Assembly: GCF_937912035.1 (NCBI RefSeq)
Contig: NZ_CALDPF010000031.1
Location: 310,001 to 374,000, forward strand
Source of the DNA: an uncultured Bacteroides sp.
GTDB lineage: Bacteria > Bacteroidota > Bacteroidia > Bacteroidales > Bacteroidaceae
Direction of reading: 5' to 3'
Length of the DNA: 64,000 nt
A program made the position numbers and the translations under genes. Every line of letters starts with the position of its first letter. Position 1 is the stretch's first letter. Of this stretch, positions 26,947 through 35,700 are shown one piece after another. The notes beneath the pieces were generated by a model. It was not told where the DNA came from and made no database searches. It worked only from the letters and a program-made list of their open reading frames with translations.

Positions 26947-28029
26947 ATGAGAAAGAAAAATTCTATAGCCATACTCCAGCCTGAAGTTCCTCATTACAGG
27001 CAGGAGTTTTTTGATTTACTGCGTCAAAAATGTGACACCTCTGATGTGTATGTTTACAATTCCTTTGAGAATACCAAGAGTCAGGGATTTAATATAGATA
27101 CTACAGGGATCTCGTATATTCCCAACAAACAGATAAAAGGATTCTTGATATATAATCCGTTTACACTGCTATCAAAGAAATATGATACACTGATACTGAT
27201 GCTGCATTTTGCGCATATCACTACATGGTTGCTGCTGCTGACAAAGTTCATCCATAGAAAGAAAATCATTCTCTGGGGACAGGGTATCTCAGTGAAGCGA
27301 TATCTGGCAGAGGAGAAAAAACCGGACTGGAAACTGAAATGGCAAATGGCTTTGGCAGATTGTGTATGGCTGTATATGCAGAAGGAACTGGAGCAGTGGA
27401 AAAAGATTTTTCCCAATAAAAGGATGGTCGCACTGAACAATACTCTTACGGGAGTAAAGGAAATGACGGAATATGTTACAACAGATGGTATATATGAATT
27501 GAAAGAGAAATATGGTATAAAGGAGGAGATAATACTGATTTTCTGTGCCAGATTTGAGTCGAACTACAGGAGAACGGATCTGTTGGTGGAAACTATAAAG
27601 AGGCTGGACAGTAAGAAGTATGGTTTTGTAATAATAGGTAGTGGTAAAAATAAGCCGGACTTTACACCATACAGTAATGTGCATGATTTTGGGGCCGTGT
27701 ATGACACTACCATAAAACGTGAACTGTTTGCACTGGCTGATATATATTTCCAACCTGGATGGTTAGGACTTTCGATAGTGGAGGCTATGGCATATGGGAA
27801 ACCTATATTTACATTCGTAAGGAGTGAAGAAACTAAGCAATGCGTGGAATACAGTTATATTAAGCCGGGATTTAATGGGATTATATTCGAAAATGTGGAT
27901 GATTGTTATAGCTTTATTACCAATTCAGAGAAGAATGTATTTCTTGAAATGGGAAACAACGCACGTGCTTTTGTAAAAAACAATCTTTCTATGGAACAGA
28001 TGGTAGAAAATGCGATAAGTATATTATGA
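26947..28029 (+). CDS. Glycosyltransferase (GT-B, GT4-like)
   Basis: 360 residues. The N-terminal domain starts SIAILQPEVPHYRQEFFDLL, a pattern seen in Bacteroidetes GT4-like capsule transferases. The C-terminal domain has ILIFCARFESNYRRTDLL and LGLSIVEAMAYGKP (the EX7E region). It probably adds one sugar of the repeat unit. Its last codons overlap the next gene by 4 nt (ATGA), which indicates translational coupling. Confidence 0.83.
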   Translation: MRKKNSIAILQPEVPHYRQEFFDLLRQKCDTSDVYVYNSFENTKSQGFNIDTTGISYIPNKQIKGFLIYNPFTLLSKKYDTLILMLHFAHITTWLLLLTKFIHRKKIILWGQGISVKRYLAEEKKPDWKLKWQMALADCVWLYMQKELEQWKKIFPNKRMVALNNTLTGVKEMTEYVTTDGIYELKEKYGIKEEIILIFCARFESNYRRTDLLVETIKRLDSKKYGFVIIGSGKNKPDFTPYSNVHDFGAVYDTTIKRELFALADIYFQPGWLGLSIVEAMAYGKPIFTFVRSEETKQCVEYSYIKPGFNGIIFENVDDCYSFITNSEKNVFLEMGNNARAFVKNNLSMEQMVENAISIL

Positions 28030-29147
28030 GAATTATTCACTACATACCTACAATAGGACGTAATTGGGGCGGCACAACGGCTTATATGCAGCTGTTAGGG
28101 AATGAACTGGGAAAGTTGGTAGAACTGCATATATTCACTCATTCATCGGAAAATCCCGTAGAGATAAAGAATTGCGAGATTCATAATTTGCCTACAATAA
28201 AGAAATATGGTGAGTTTAAGAAAGAGTTCTGCAAACTGATGAAAGAAATTAATCCTGATGTATTTCATGTGAACGGATGCTGGACTCCCGGATGTGCGAT
28301 AACACAGAAATGGGCACAGAAACTAGGGTATAGTGTGGTTCTTACTCCTCACGGTATGCTGGAGCCATGGATCATGACAAGACATTACTGGACAAGGAAA
28401 ATACCTGCTCTCCTGCTCTATCAGAAAGGAGCTGTAGTTAAAGCTGATTGCATTCATGCCACTGCCGAGAGTGAAAAAGAGAATCTTTTAAAGTTAGGTT
28501 ATAATAATAAGATTGAGGTTATAGCAAACGGCATTGATATTGACAGCATAACGATGAAAAAAAGCTGGGAAAGGAATAAGAATATACTATTCCTGTCAAG
28601 AATTCATGTAAAAAAAGGTATTGAATTTCTGTTGGAAGCGGTATCGGCAATTAAAGGGCAACTTATCGGATATAGCATAAATATAGCAGGTGAAGGAGAT
28701 GAGGATTATATACTATCTCTAAAAAAGAAAGCAAAAGAATTAGGAATATCAGATATGGTATGCTTTTGTGGAGGTGTATATGGTGAGAAGAAATGGGAAC
28801 TATTCAGACAAGCGGATGTGTTTGTGTTACCTACATATTCGGAGAACTTTGGGATTGTAGTAGCTGAAGCTCTTGCAAGCGGAACTCCAGTTATTACAAC
28901 TAAAGGAACTCCATGGGAGGAACTTAATACCGAAAATTGCGGTTGGTGGATAGAAATAGGAAGTGAATCTACTAAGAATGCATTAACAGATTTTCTTAGT
29001 TTATCTTCAGATGAATTGAAAGGAATGGGAATGAACGGAAGAAGATTAGTAGAAAAGAAGTATTCAACTAAAAAAATCGCTCTTGATATGTTTAACCTGT
29101 ATGGTAGGATAATCAACACGCCATCGAGGATAAACAAAAGGAAATAG
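28026..29147 (+). CDS. Glycosyltransferase family 4
   Basis: 373 residues. It has the GT4 signatures GRNWGGTTAYMQLL at the N-terminus, the VLTPHGMLEPW motif seen in mannosyl/fucosyl/glucosyl transferases, ILFLSRIHVKKGIEFLLEA, and the catalytic ENFGIVVAEALASGTPV. Cytoplasmic, retaining; adds one residue of the repeat unit. Confidence 0.9.
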   Translation: MRIIHYIPTIGRNWGGTTAYMQLLGNELGKLVELHIFTHSSENPVEIKNCEIHNLPTIKKYGEFKKEFCKLMKEINPDVFHVNGCWTPGCAITQKWAQKLGYSVVLTPHGMLEPWIMTRHYWTRKIPALLLYQKGAVVKADCIHATAESEKENLLKLGYNNKIEVIANGIDIDSITMKKSWERNKNILFLSRIHVKKGIEFLLEAVSAIKGQLIGYSINIAGEGDEDYILSLKKKAKELGISDMVCFCGGVYGEKKWELFRQADVFVLPTYSENFGIVVAEALASGTPVITTKGTPWEELNTENCGWWIEIGSESTKNALTDFLSLSSDELKGMGMNGRRLVEKKYSTKKIALDMFNLYGRIINTPSRINKRK

Positions 29148-29200
29148 AAGTTTCACAAATATTTGGCTTGATGCGTAAACATGAGATTAATTTATAAAGT

Positions 29201-30250
29201 ATGATAAACCGTTATTTAAGCGACAAGATAAAGTTGTTATCTTTATTTTCAATGTTTTTAGTATTATATATTCATTCCGGATTTCATAATTATCCGCATG
29301 AGATTCTTGGTATGAAGTTCAATAACGTTTTGCAGAGCTGCATTTCTGGAAAAATAGGAAGGTGTGCTGTACCTATTTTTTATATGATTTCGGGATTCCT
29401 TTTCTTTCAGAATATTGAGAATGGAATAAGTTCAATATTCATTAAAATGAAAAAAAGAATAAGAACTCTTTTTATTCCATACATAATAGGTTGTTTGTTC
29501 TTTCCGTTATTTTTTATTATTCTAATATTCATACCTGGGTGTAATAAATTTATGAATGGAGGTAATGACATCCTTTCGTTATTCGAACAGCCTTTTTATG
29601 AGATAATCTCTTCTATTTTTTATAAAAAGCCTGACGGGACATCACCGCTGGCATTTCAATTATGGTTTCTTCGTGACCTAATAATTATTGTACTTATATC
29701 ACCAGTTATATATTTATTAAGAAAGCATATCAACAAATATGTGCTGATTTTGTGTACATTATGTTTGAGTTGTTTTGAAGGAATTAATGCATATTTCCCA
29801 TTTTTATCTTTATTTTGGTTCTTGTTGGGAGACTGTCTTTTTAATAAAATCAGCAATTCTATCTTTCTTTACGTATATATGATAATCAGCAGTATAGAAG
29901 TGTATTTTAGTATCACATTCCCTACATATATTAATACTTTAGTTACAATTATAGGTGTATTTGGTATCTTGAGTATTTATAATATTATTGTTCCGCAAAA
30001 CTATATTCTAAAGCATAATAAATATCTGCTTTTGGCTTGTAATACTACTTTTTTTGTATATTTATTCCATGAACCAACTCTGAATTTAATAAGGAAGTTA
30101 TTGGTGGTAATCTTAGGTCAATCATCGGTTGGTTTTGCTTTCTCGTATTTATTGTCGCCATGGGTCTTTACAGTTGCCGCCATATTTATTTCATTATTAA
30201 TGAAAAGATACATTCCAAAGGCCTATTCAGTATTAGCTGGTGGAAGGTAA
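29201..30250 (+). CDS. Membrane acyltransferase (acyltransferase 3 family)
   Basis: 349 residues with about ten transmembrane helices. It begins DKIKLLSLFSMFLVLYIHSG, with the His of the first helix that is conserved in acyltransferase 3 proteins, and contains VPIFYMISGFLFF, another family motif. It would O-acetylate (or otherwise O-acylate) the polysaccharide. The following 30251-30449 gap is AT-rich and holds nothing I can identify. Confidence 0.85.
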   Translation: MINRYLSDKIKLLSLFSMFLVLYIHSGFHNYPHEILGMKFNNVLQSCISGKIGRCAVPIFYMISGFLFFQNIENGISSIFIKMKKRIRTLFIPYIIGCLFFPLFFIILIFIPGCNKFMNGGNDILSLFEQPFYEIISSIFYKKPDGTSPLAFQLWFLRDLIIIVLISPVIYLLRKHINKYVLILCTLCLSCFEGINAYFPFLSLFWFLLGDCLFNKISNSIFLYVYMIISSIEVYFSITFPTYINTLVTIIGVFGILSIYNIIVPQNYILKHNKYLLLACNTTFFVYLFHEPTLNLIRKLLVVILGQSSVGFAFSYLLSPWVFTVAAIFISLLMKRYIPKAYSVLAGGR

Positions 30251-30449
30251 GTCTACTCACTATCATAGGTTTTAGATGAAATTGTACGGACAAAAAATAA
30301 AAAAAACAAATAACCACCACATAGTGTTTTACAACAAATAGAAATAAAATTTGTGGATAACTATAATATGATTACAAGTAAATGGTAAAAAACATTAGTA
30401 TAAGAAACTTCAAAGAAAGTTGTTTTTTAGAAATGTTATAATAATTGGT

Positions 30450-30998
30450 ATGAATAATAATACAATAGAGTTCGTATCTCCTTATTCTACTTCTGACAGA
30501 ATAAAGAGATATATATGGAATATTTGCTGGACACTGTTTGCACGTCCTTTCCCTAGAAGTATGTGCAATAAGTGGAAAATTTTCATCTTAAGATGTTTTG
30601 GAGCGAAAGTTTCATATAAGGCAAATGTATATTCATCTGCAAAGATATTTATGCCATGTAATTTGGTAATGGAGGATTATTCCTGTTTAGCGTCAGGAGT
30701 AGATTGCTATAATGCCGCGAAGATAACATTAAAAGCTAACGCAATAGTTTCACAAAGAAGTTATCTTTGTACGGCATCGCATAACATTTCATCTCTAAGG
30801 CATGAACAGATAGAAAAACCTATAGTAATAGAAGAAAGAGCTTGGGTAGCAGCCGAAGCATTTATAGGACCCAGAGTAACAATAGGTGAAGGGGCTGTAG
30901 TAGGTGCAAGAGGTGTTGTATTCAAGAATGTCGAACCGTGGACTGTTGTTGGCGGTAATCCGGCTAAAACTATAAAAATTAGAAGAATAAATGAATAA
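30450..30998 (+). CDS. WcaF-like hexapeptide acetyltransferase
   Basis: 182 residues from the ATG at 30450; an upstream ATG at 30420 adds ten hydrophobic residues that look unnatural for this family. It has left-handed beta-helix hexapeptide repeats, ending VTIGEGAVVGARGVVFKNVEPWTVVGGNPAK, as in colanic-acid acetyltransferase WcaF. HNISSLRHEQ carries the likely catalytic His. Its end overlaps the next gene by 8 nt. Confidence 0.87.
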   Translation: MNNNTIEFVSPYSTSDRIKRYIWNICWTLFARPFPRSMCNKWKIFILRCFGAKVSYKANVYSSAKIFMPCNLVMEDYSCLASGVDCYNAAKITLKANAIVSQRSYLCTASHNISSLRHEQIEKPIVIEERAWVAAEAFIGPRVTIGEGAVVGARGVVFKNVEPWTVVGGNPAKTIKIRRINE

Positions 30999-31977
30999 CA
31001 ATACCATTGCAGCTATTATTCTGACAAAAAATGAGGAGAAACACATTGCTCGGTGTATAAACTTGCTGAAAGGGATTTGCGAAGAGATAATAGTGGTTGA
31101 CTCGTTAAGTACTGACAGAACATGCGAAGTAGCAGAAGAACTTGGTGCCAAGGTTTATAAAAATCCTTGTAAGAATTATGCCACTCAATTTAATTATGGT
31201 GTATATAACTGTGAGATTAATTCGGAATGGATATGGAGAATAGATGCTGATGAGTTTTTAGAAGGCGGATTGGGTGATGCAATGAAAAAGGCTCTCAGTG
31301 AATGTGACCTGGATACAAATGGTGTCTATGTAAGAAAAAGGATTGATTTCATGGGGAAACCACTTCTTCATGGCGGATGTTATCCATCGTATCACCTGAA
31401 GGTTTTCAGAAAAGGACACGGAGACTGTGAGAACAGATGGATGGATGAGCATATCCGTTTGTTTGACGGTAAGACTATAACTGTTGAGACAGGCAATCAG
31501 GTGGATGCGAATCTTAATAACCTTACTTGGTGTACAGAGAAGCATAACGGATATGCGATCCGTAAAATGGTGGATATGCTTATGATGGAGTATGGTATGG
31601 ACGCGAAAGCCGAAGAGGTTATTCCTAAATTTCTCGGTACAGAAGAACAACGTAAAAGATGGCTTAAAATTAAATATATAAAGTCTCCATTATTTATAAG
31701 ACCGTTCATAAACTTCTTTATCAGATACATACTGAAAGGTGGATTGGATGGTAAAGAGGGATTTGTATGGCATATTCTTCAAGGTTTCTGGTACAGAATG
31801 CTTGTTGACGCCAAGGTTTTTGAGATAAAGAAACAGTTTAATTATGATGCAGAGAAAATTAAGGAGTATCTGAGGAATAATTATTTAACGACAGTTAACA
31901 AATGGGAGGTAAAATGTAATACTTCATTCCGCATACAGCTGATTCCTGACATGAAGGGAGGTTTGTATGCGGCGTAA
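30991..31977 (+). CDS. Glycosyltransferase family 2
   Basis: 328 residues, GT-A fold. It starts IAAIILTKNEEKHIARCI, followed by VVDSLSTDRT and the DXD-type IDADEFLE. It resembles the WaaE/KdtX-like GT2 transferases. It overlaps the acetyltransferase genes on both sides (8 nt and 11 nt). Confidence 0.9.
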   Translation: MNNNTIAAIILTKNEEKHIARCINLLKGICEEIIVVDSLSTDRTCEVAEELGAKVYKNPCKNYATQFNYGVYNCEINSEWIWRIDADEFLEGGLGDAMKKALSECDLDTNGVYVRKRIDFMGKPLLHGGCYPSYHLKVFRKGHGDCENRWMDEHIRLFDGKTITVETGNQVDANLNNLTWCTEKHNGYAIRKMVDMLMMEYGMDAKAEEVIPKFLGTEEQRKRWLKIKYIKSPLFIRPFINFFIRYILKGGLDGKEGFVWHILQGFWYRMLVDAKVFEIKKQFNYDAEKIKEYLRNNYLTTVNKWEVKCNTSFRIQLIPDMKGGLYAA

Positions 31978-32542
31978 TGATAGTTCTCAAAAGCCTATAG
32001 CCAATCTTGCAATTTTTACTACTGGTAACTTTAGCAAGAGGGCAACTCCTTTGAAGATTACTTTATGGTATTTCGTGAACGCACTAATTGTACGCGCCTC
32101 ATGGAATCCGTTTATGGGAATAAAGATAGCTCTGTTAAAAGCATTCGGAGCCAAGATAGGTAAAGGGTTAATAATAAAAAATAATGTATGTGTCAAATTT
32201 CCATGGAAACTGACTGTTGGAGACAATGTTTGGTTGGGTGAGAATTGTTGGATAGATAATCTGGATTACGTTACTATAGGTAACAATGTGTGTATATCGC
32301 AAGGAGCTTTATTACTAACAGGAAATCATGATTATACTCTTACTTCGTTTGATTATAGAAACGCTCCTATTATCATAGAAGATGGGGCATGGGTTGGAGC
32401 AAAATCAGTGGTTTGTCCCGGAGTTACTGTTCATAGTCATGCAATACTGACTGTAGGCTCTATAGCAACAAAGGATATGGAGGAATATAGTATTTATCAG
32501 GGGAATCCCGCTAAACAGATAAGAAAAAGAATTATCAGATGA
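31967..32542 (+). CDS. WcaF-like hexapeptide acetyltransferase (second copy)
   Basis: 191 residues. A conserved N-terminal ...WYFVNALIVRASWNPFMGIKIALLKAFGAKIG is followed by hexapeptide repeats and GNHDYTLTSFDYRNAPIIIEDGAWVGA, with the catalytic His in NHDY, ending YSIYQGNPAKQIRKR. It is closer to canonical WcaF than the copy at 30.45 kb. Two cytoplasmic acetyltransferases plus one membrane acyltransferase imply a heavily O-acetylated polymer. It overlaps the next gene by 4 nt. Confidence 0.9.
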   Translation: MRRNDSSQKPIANLAIFTTGNFSKRATPLKITLWYFVNALIVRASWNPFMGIKIALLKAFGAKIGKGLIIKNNVCVKFPWKLTVGDNVWLGENCWIDNLDYVTIGNNVCISQGALLLTGNHDYTLTSFDYRNAPIIIEDGAWVGAKSVVCPGVTVHSHAILTVGSIATKDMEEYSIYQGNPAKQIRKRIIR

Positions 32543-33450
32543 AAAAATTAAAAATACTTTTGGCTATTCCAATAATTTTGTTAGGGGGGGGGGAAATCGC
32601 CCTAAGGATTTACGGATTATGCAATGCCCCACTCTATCAGGCAAGCGACAAATATGAATATATGGCTTGTCCTAATCAGGAGGGCTCGAGATTTTTCAAT
32701 CATTACAAGTATAACAGCTATTCGCAACGCAGTGACGAGCCGGATAGCACCAAGACCATAATTTTAGGTCTTGGAGACTCGGTGATATTCGGAGGAGTAC
32801 AGACGGATCAGAAGGACCTGGCAACGTCTATATTCACAGCAGAAACGGGGATGCAGATGCTGAACATTTCTGCCGGCAGCTGGGGACCGGATAACTGTGT
32901 GGCGTATCTGAAGGAGAAAGGCTTGTTCGGGGCAAAAGCTATGTTTCTGCTTGTGAGCAGCCACGACGCACACGACAATATGGACTTTCAGCCTGTGGTG
33001 GGCATTCATCCTTCCTACCCCGACAAACAGTATAAACTGGCTCTATGGGAACTGATAGACAGATATGTGATGCCACGAGTGTTCAAGAAAAAGAATGTGG
33101 AGCCAGATCCTGACCAGAAAGTGGCTCAAGGTGTGGGGATAAAGAAAGGCGGAAGAGTGTTCAATCCGGGATTTAACGAGCTGAAAGCTATAGCGGACAG
33201 TGCGAATATTCCGCTGGTGGTGTATCTTCATGCGGATATTGAGGAACTTAGAAATGGATGTTATAACGAACAGGGCAAGGAAATAATAGACTGGGCTGAA
33301 AAGAACTGTGTTACTCTTATTAAGGAATTGAACTATAAATTTACTGAAGAGGATTATAGGGACGGTATTCATATCAATGCTAAGGGACAAAGGAAACAGG
33401 CGGAGATTATGAAAAGGGTTATGCCTAAATATATAAAAAATAATAATTAA
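32539..33450 (+). CDS. SGNH/GDSL-type hydrolase with N-terminal membrane anchor
   Basis: 303 residues. An N-terminal hydrophobic segment (residues 4-26) is either an uncleaved anchor or a signal. GLGDSV (77-82) holds the nucleophile S81, and DGIHINAKG (275-283) holds the catalytic D275 and H278, so the SGNH triad is complete. Such proteins act as esterases or as O-acetyl transferases on polysaccharides in the periplasm. The G10 tract at 32584-32593 lies inside the membrane segment, so slippage would switch the gene off. It overlaps both neighbours (4 and 1 nt). Confidence 0.82.
   Translation: MKKLKILLAIPIILLGGGEIALRIYGLCNAPLYQASDKYEYMACPNQEGSRFFNHYKYNSYSQRSDEPDSTKTIILGLGDSVIFGGVQTDQKDLATSIFTAETGMQMLNISAGSWGPDNCVAYLKEKGLFGAKAMFLLVSSHDAHDNMDFQPVVGIHPSYPDKQYKLALWELIDRYVMPRVFKKKNVEPDPDQKVAQGVGIKKGGRVFNPGFNELKAIADSANIPLVVYLHADIEELRNGCYNEQGKEIIDWAEKNCVTLIKELNYKFTEEDYRDGIHINAKGQRKQAEIMKRVMPKYIKNNN
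32584..32593 (+). repeat. G10 homopolymer inside the SGNH gene
   Basis: Ten consecutive G residues encode Gly16-Gly18 and the start of Glu19. The current length keeps the frame open. Homopolymeric G tracts of this length are classic slipped-strand (phase variation) sites. Confidence 0.85.
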
Positions 33451-34193
33451 TGAAAGTTTCAATAATAACATCATGTTTCAACCGTGAAGCTACCATAGCA
33501 CAGGCGATTGAGAGTGTATTGGCGCAGGACTATCCGGATATAGAGTATATAGTGGTGGACGGTGCGAGCAAAGATAATTCGCTGAAGGTGATAAATGGTT
33601 ATAAGGACCGGATAGCGAAAATAATATCGGAACCGGATCATGGGATGTACGAGGGGATAAATAAGGGTATCAGAGTTGCTACGGGGGATATAGTAGGGCT
33701 TCTGCATAGTGACGATTTTCTCTTTTCTACTGACATAATATCGAAGATAGTGGAAAGATTTAAACAGACGAATGCTGACTTTGTGTATGGCGATGGGCTA
33801 TTTGTGGATTTCAATAATACAGAGAAGGTAGTGCGTAACTGGATAGGTGGTTCATACTCAAAATGGAAGGTACGCAACGGTTGGCTGCCGCTGCACCCAA
33901 CCTGCTATATCAAGCGCGCGGCGATTGAGATATATGGATTGTACGACGAAAGCTATAAAATTGCTGCAGACTCGGATTTCCTATTCCGATATCTTTACGA
34001 GGCGGATCTGAAGGTGGAGTATCTGAAGGAATATATAGTAAGAATGCGTATGGGTGGACTAAGTACGGACAGCAAAAGGAGGAAACAGATGTGGGACGAA
34101 GATATACGCATGTACCGTAGCCATGGACTTAATCCTACGCTGACAAAACTAGAGAAAATGGCATGGAAAATACCACAGTTTATACATCTTTAA
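33450..34193 (+). CDS. Glycosyltransferase family 2 (WcaA-like)
   Basis: 247 residues, GT-A fold. It has VSIITSCFNREATIAQAIESVL, then IEYIVVDGASKDNS, the DXD-like LLHSDDFL, and LHPTCYIKR, a set seen in colanic acid-type GT2 enzymes. Its start overlaps the upstream stop by one nt, and it lies just before the initiating sugar transferase. Codon use shifts to CTG/GAC-rich from here onward, unlike the AT-rich genes at 18-31 kb. Confidence 0.9.
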   Translation: MKVSIITSCFNREATIAQAIESVLAQDYPDIEYIVVDGASKDNSLKVINGYKDRIAKIISEPDHGMYEGINKGIRVATGDIVGLLHSDDFLFSTDIISKIVERFKQTNADFVYGDGLFVDFNNTEKVVRNWIGGSYSKWKVRNGWLPLHPTCYIKRAAIEIYGLYDESYKIAADSDFLFRYLYEADLKVEYLKEYIVRMRMGGLSTDSKRRKQMWDEDIRMYRSHGLNPTLTKLEKMAWKIPQFIHL

Positions 34194-34194
34194 T

Positions 34195-35604
34195 ATGGAA
34201 AGTTATAATAAATCTTACAGGAATATTGCTTTTACCACAATCATGGTATGTGAAACCGTGATGTGTGGTTTGCTGTTTTATGGGTTTTCGTATTTCACAG
34301 ACAATACTGTTTGGGAAAAGGCTATGAACGCACCAAAGATTCAGGTCACAGTACTGATCATGATGATTTATGCTCTTAGTGTGGTACTGAACGGTGTAGT
34401 TGTGTACGACAGAAAGACGTACCTATATGAGGTGATAAAAAAGGTAATCTCTACAAATGTATGCTTCGCTCTTGCGGGATACATAATCCTTACAGTGGGG
34501 CAGTTTATGGATTCGTGGTCGTATATGTTTGTAGGATTTCTTGTCTCTACATGTGTAGCGAGTACTCTATTCCGTATAGCAGTAAGAAAAACGATAAAGA
34601 ATTACAGGAGCAAGGGTGGAAACCTGAGGTTCTCGGTTCTTGTGGGTGGAAGTAAAAGCATGGCGGAGCTTTATGAGGAACTGACTATACAGAAATGGGC
34701 CGGATATAGGGTAAAAGGCTATTTCGACTTTGAGCCTTCGGAACTGATGCCGAAGGACTGTCCTTACCTGGGAAGACCTGAGCAGGTGAAAGGGTATATG
34801 GAGAAATATGGTAACAGTCATTACCTGTTCTGCGGACTAGACAGCAGGCATAGCGAACTGATAAGGGAAATAATGAGGTATTGCGAGAACCACATAATAA
34901 GATTCTACTCTATTCCTGACCTTTATGAATATACGCAAAGCAGGATGGTAATGGAGAATGTGGGAAATGTGCCGGTGATGTGTATAAGAAGGGAGCCTCT
35001 CTCCTACCTGTCGAACAAGATTATGAAGAGAACTATGGATCTGGTGATATCGACGATTTTTCTGTGTACGCTCTTTCCTATAATACTGATTATAGTGACT
35101 GTAATTACAAAAATAACGATGCCGGGACCTGTGTTCTTCAAGCAGAAGAGAAACGGACTGGATGATGTGGAGTTCTACTGCTTGAAATTCAGAAGCATGA
35201 AGGTGAATGCGGATGCTGACAGGGTACAGGCTACGAAGAATGACCCGAGAAAGACAAAATGGGGGAACATAATGAGAAAAACGAATATAGACGAGCTGCC
35301 GCAATTCATAAATGTGTTTATGGGGGATATGAGCCTTGTGGGACCAAGACCGCACATGGTGAAGCATACGGAGGAATACTCGAAGCTGATTGACAAATAT
35401 ATGGTGAGACACTGGGTGAAACCGGGAATTACGGGGTGGAGCCAGGTGACAGGCTTCAGGGGTGAGACCAAGGAACTGAAGGATATGGAGAACAGAATAA
35501 AGGGTGATATATGGTATATAGAGCACTGGTCGATATGGCTGGATCTGTATATAATGTATAAAACTGTAGCAAATATGATAGGCGGAGAAAAGAATGCTTA
35601 CTGA
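34195..35604 (+). CDS. Exopolysaccharide polyprenyl glycosylphosphotransferase (WcaJ/WbaP type)
   Basis: 469 residues. The N-terminus has four transmembrane helices and a CoA-binding-like domain (SVLVGGSKSMAELYEEL). The C-terminal bacterial sugar transferase domain begins KRTMDLVISTIFL and contains GPVFFKQKRNG, CLKFRSMK, TNIDELPQF, GDMSLVGPRPHM and WVKPGITGWSQV. It transfers hexose-1-phosphate (often glucose or galactose) to undecaprenyl phosphate to start the repeat unit. It is a monotopic enzyme unrelated to the WecA-like one at 5.4 kb. It is the last gene of this operon. Confidence 0.92.
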   Translation: MESYNKSYRNIAFTTIMVCETVMCGLLFYGFSYFTDNTVWEKAMNAPKIQVTVLIMMIYALSVVLNGVVVYDRKTYLYEVIKKVISTNVCFALAGYIILTVGQFMDSWSYMFVGFLVSTCVASTLFRIAVRKTIKNYRSKGGNLRFSVLVGGSKSMAELYEELTIQKWAGYRVKGYFDFEPSELMPKDCPYLGRPEQVKGYMEKYGNSHYLFCGLDSRHSELIREIMRYCENHIIRFYSIPDLYEYTQSRMVMENVGNVPVMCIRREPLSYLSNKIMKRTMDLVISTIFLCTLFPIILIIVTVITKITMPGPVFFKQKRNGLDDVEFYCLKFRSMKVNADADRVQATKNDPRKTKWGNIMRKTNIDELPQFINVFMGDMSLVGPRPHMVKHTEEYSKLIDKYMVRHWVKPGITGWSQVTGFRGETKELKDMENRIKGDIWYIEHWSIWLDLYIMYKTVANMIGGEKNAY

Positions 35605-35640
35605 TTTGGTACGGAAAAATAAAAAATATTTAGAATTTTA

Positions 35641-35671
35641 TTTGACATTAAACATAAATAATGTAATTTTG
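35641..35671 (+). promoter_or_regulatory. Bacteroides-type promoter for the YjbH/OmpA operon
   Basis: TTTG at 35641-35644, 19 nt, TAATTTTG at 35664-35671, 29 nt before the start codon. Confidence 0.78.
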
Positions 35672-35700
35672 CTACCGATTATATACTAAACAACTGACTA

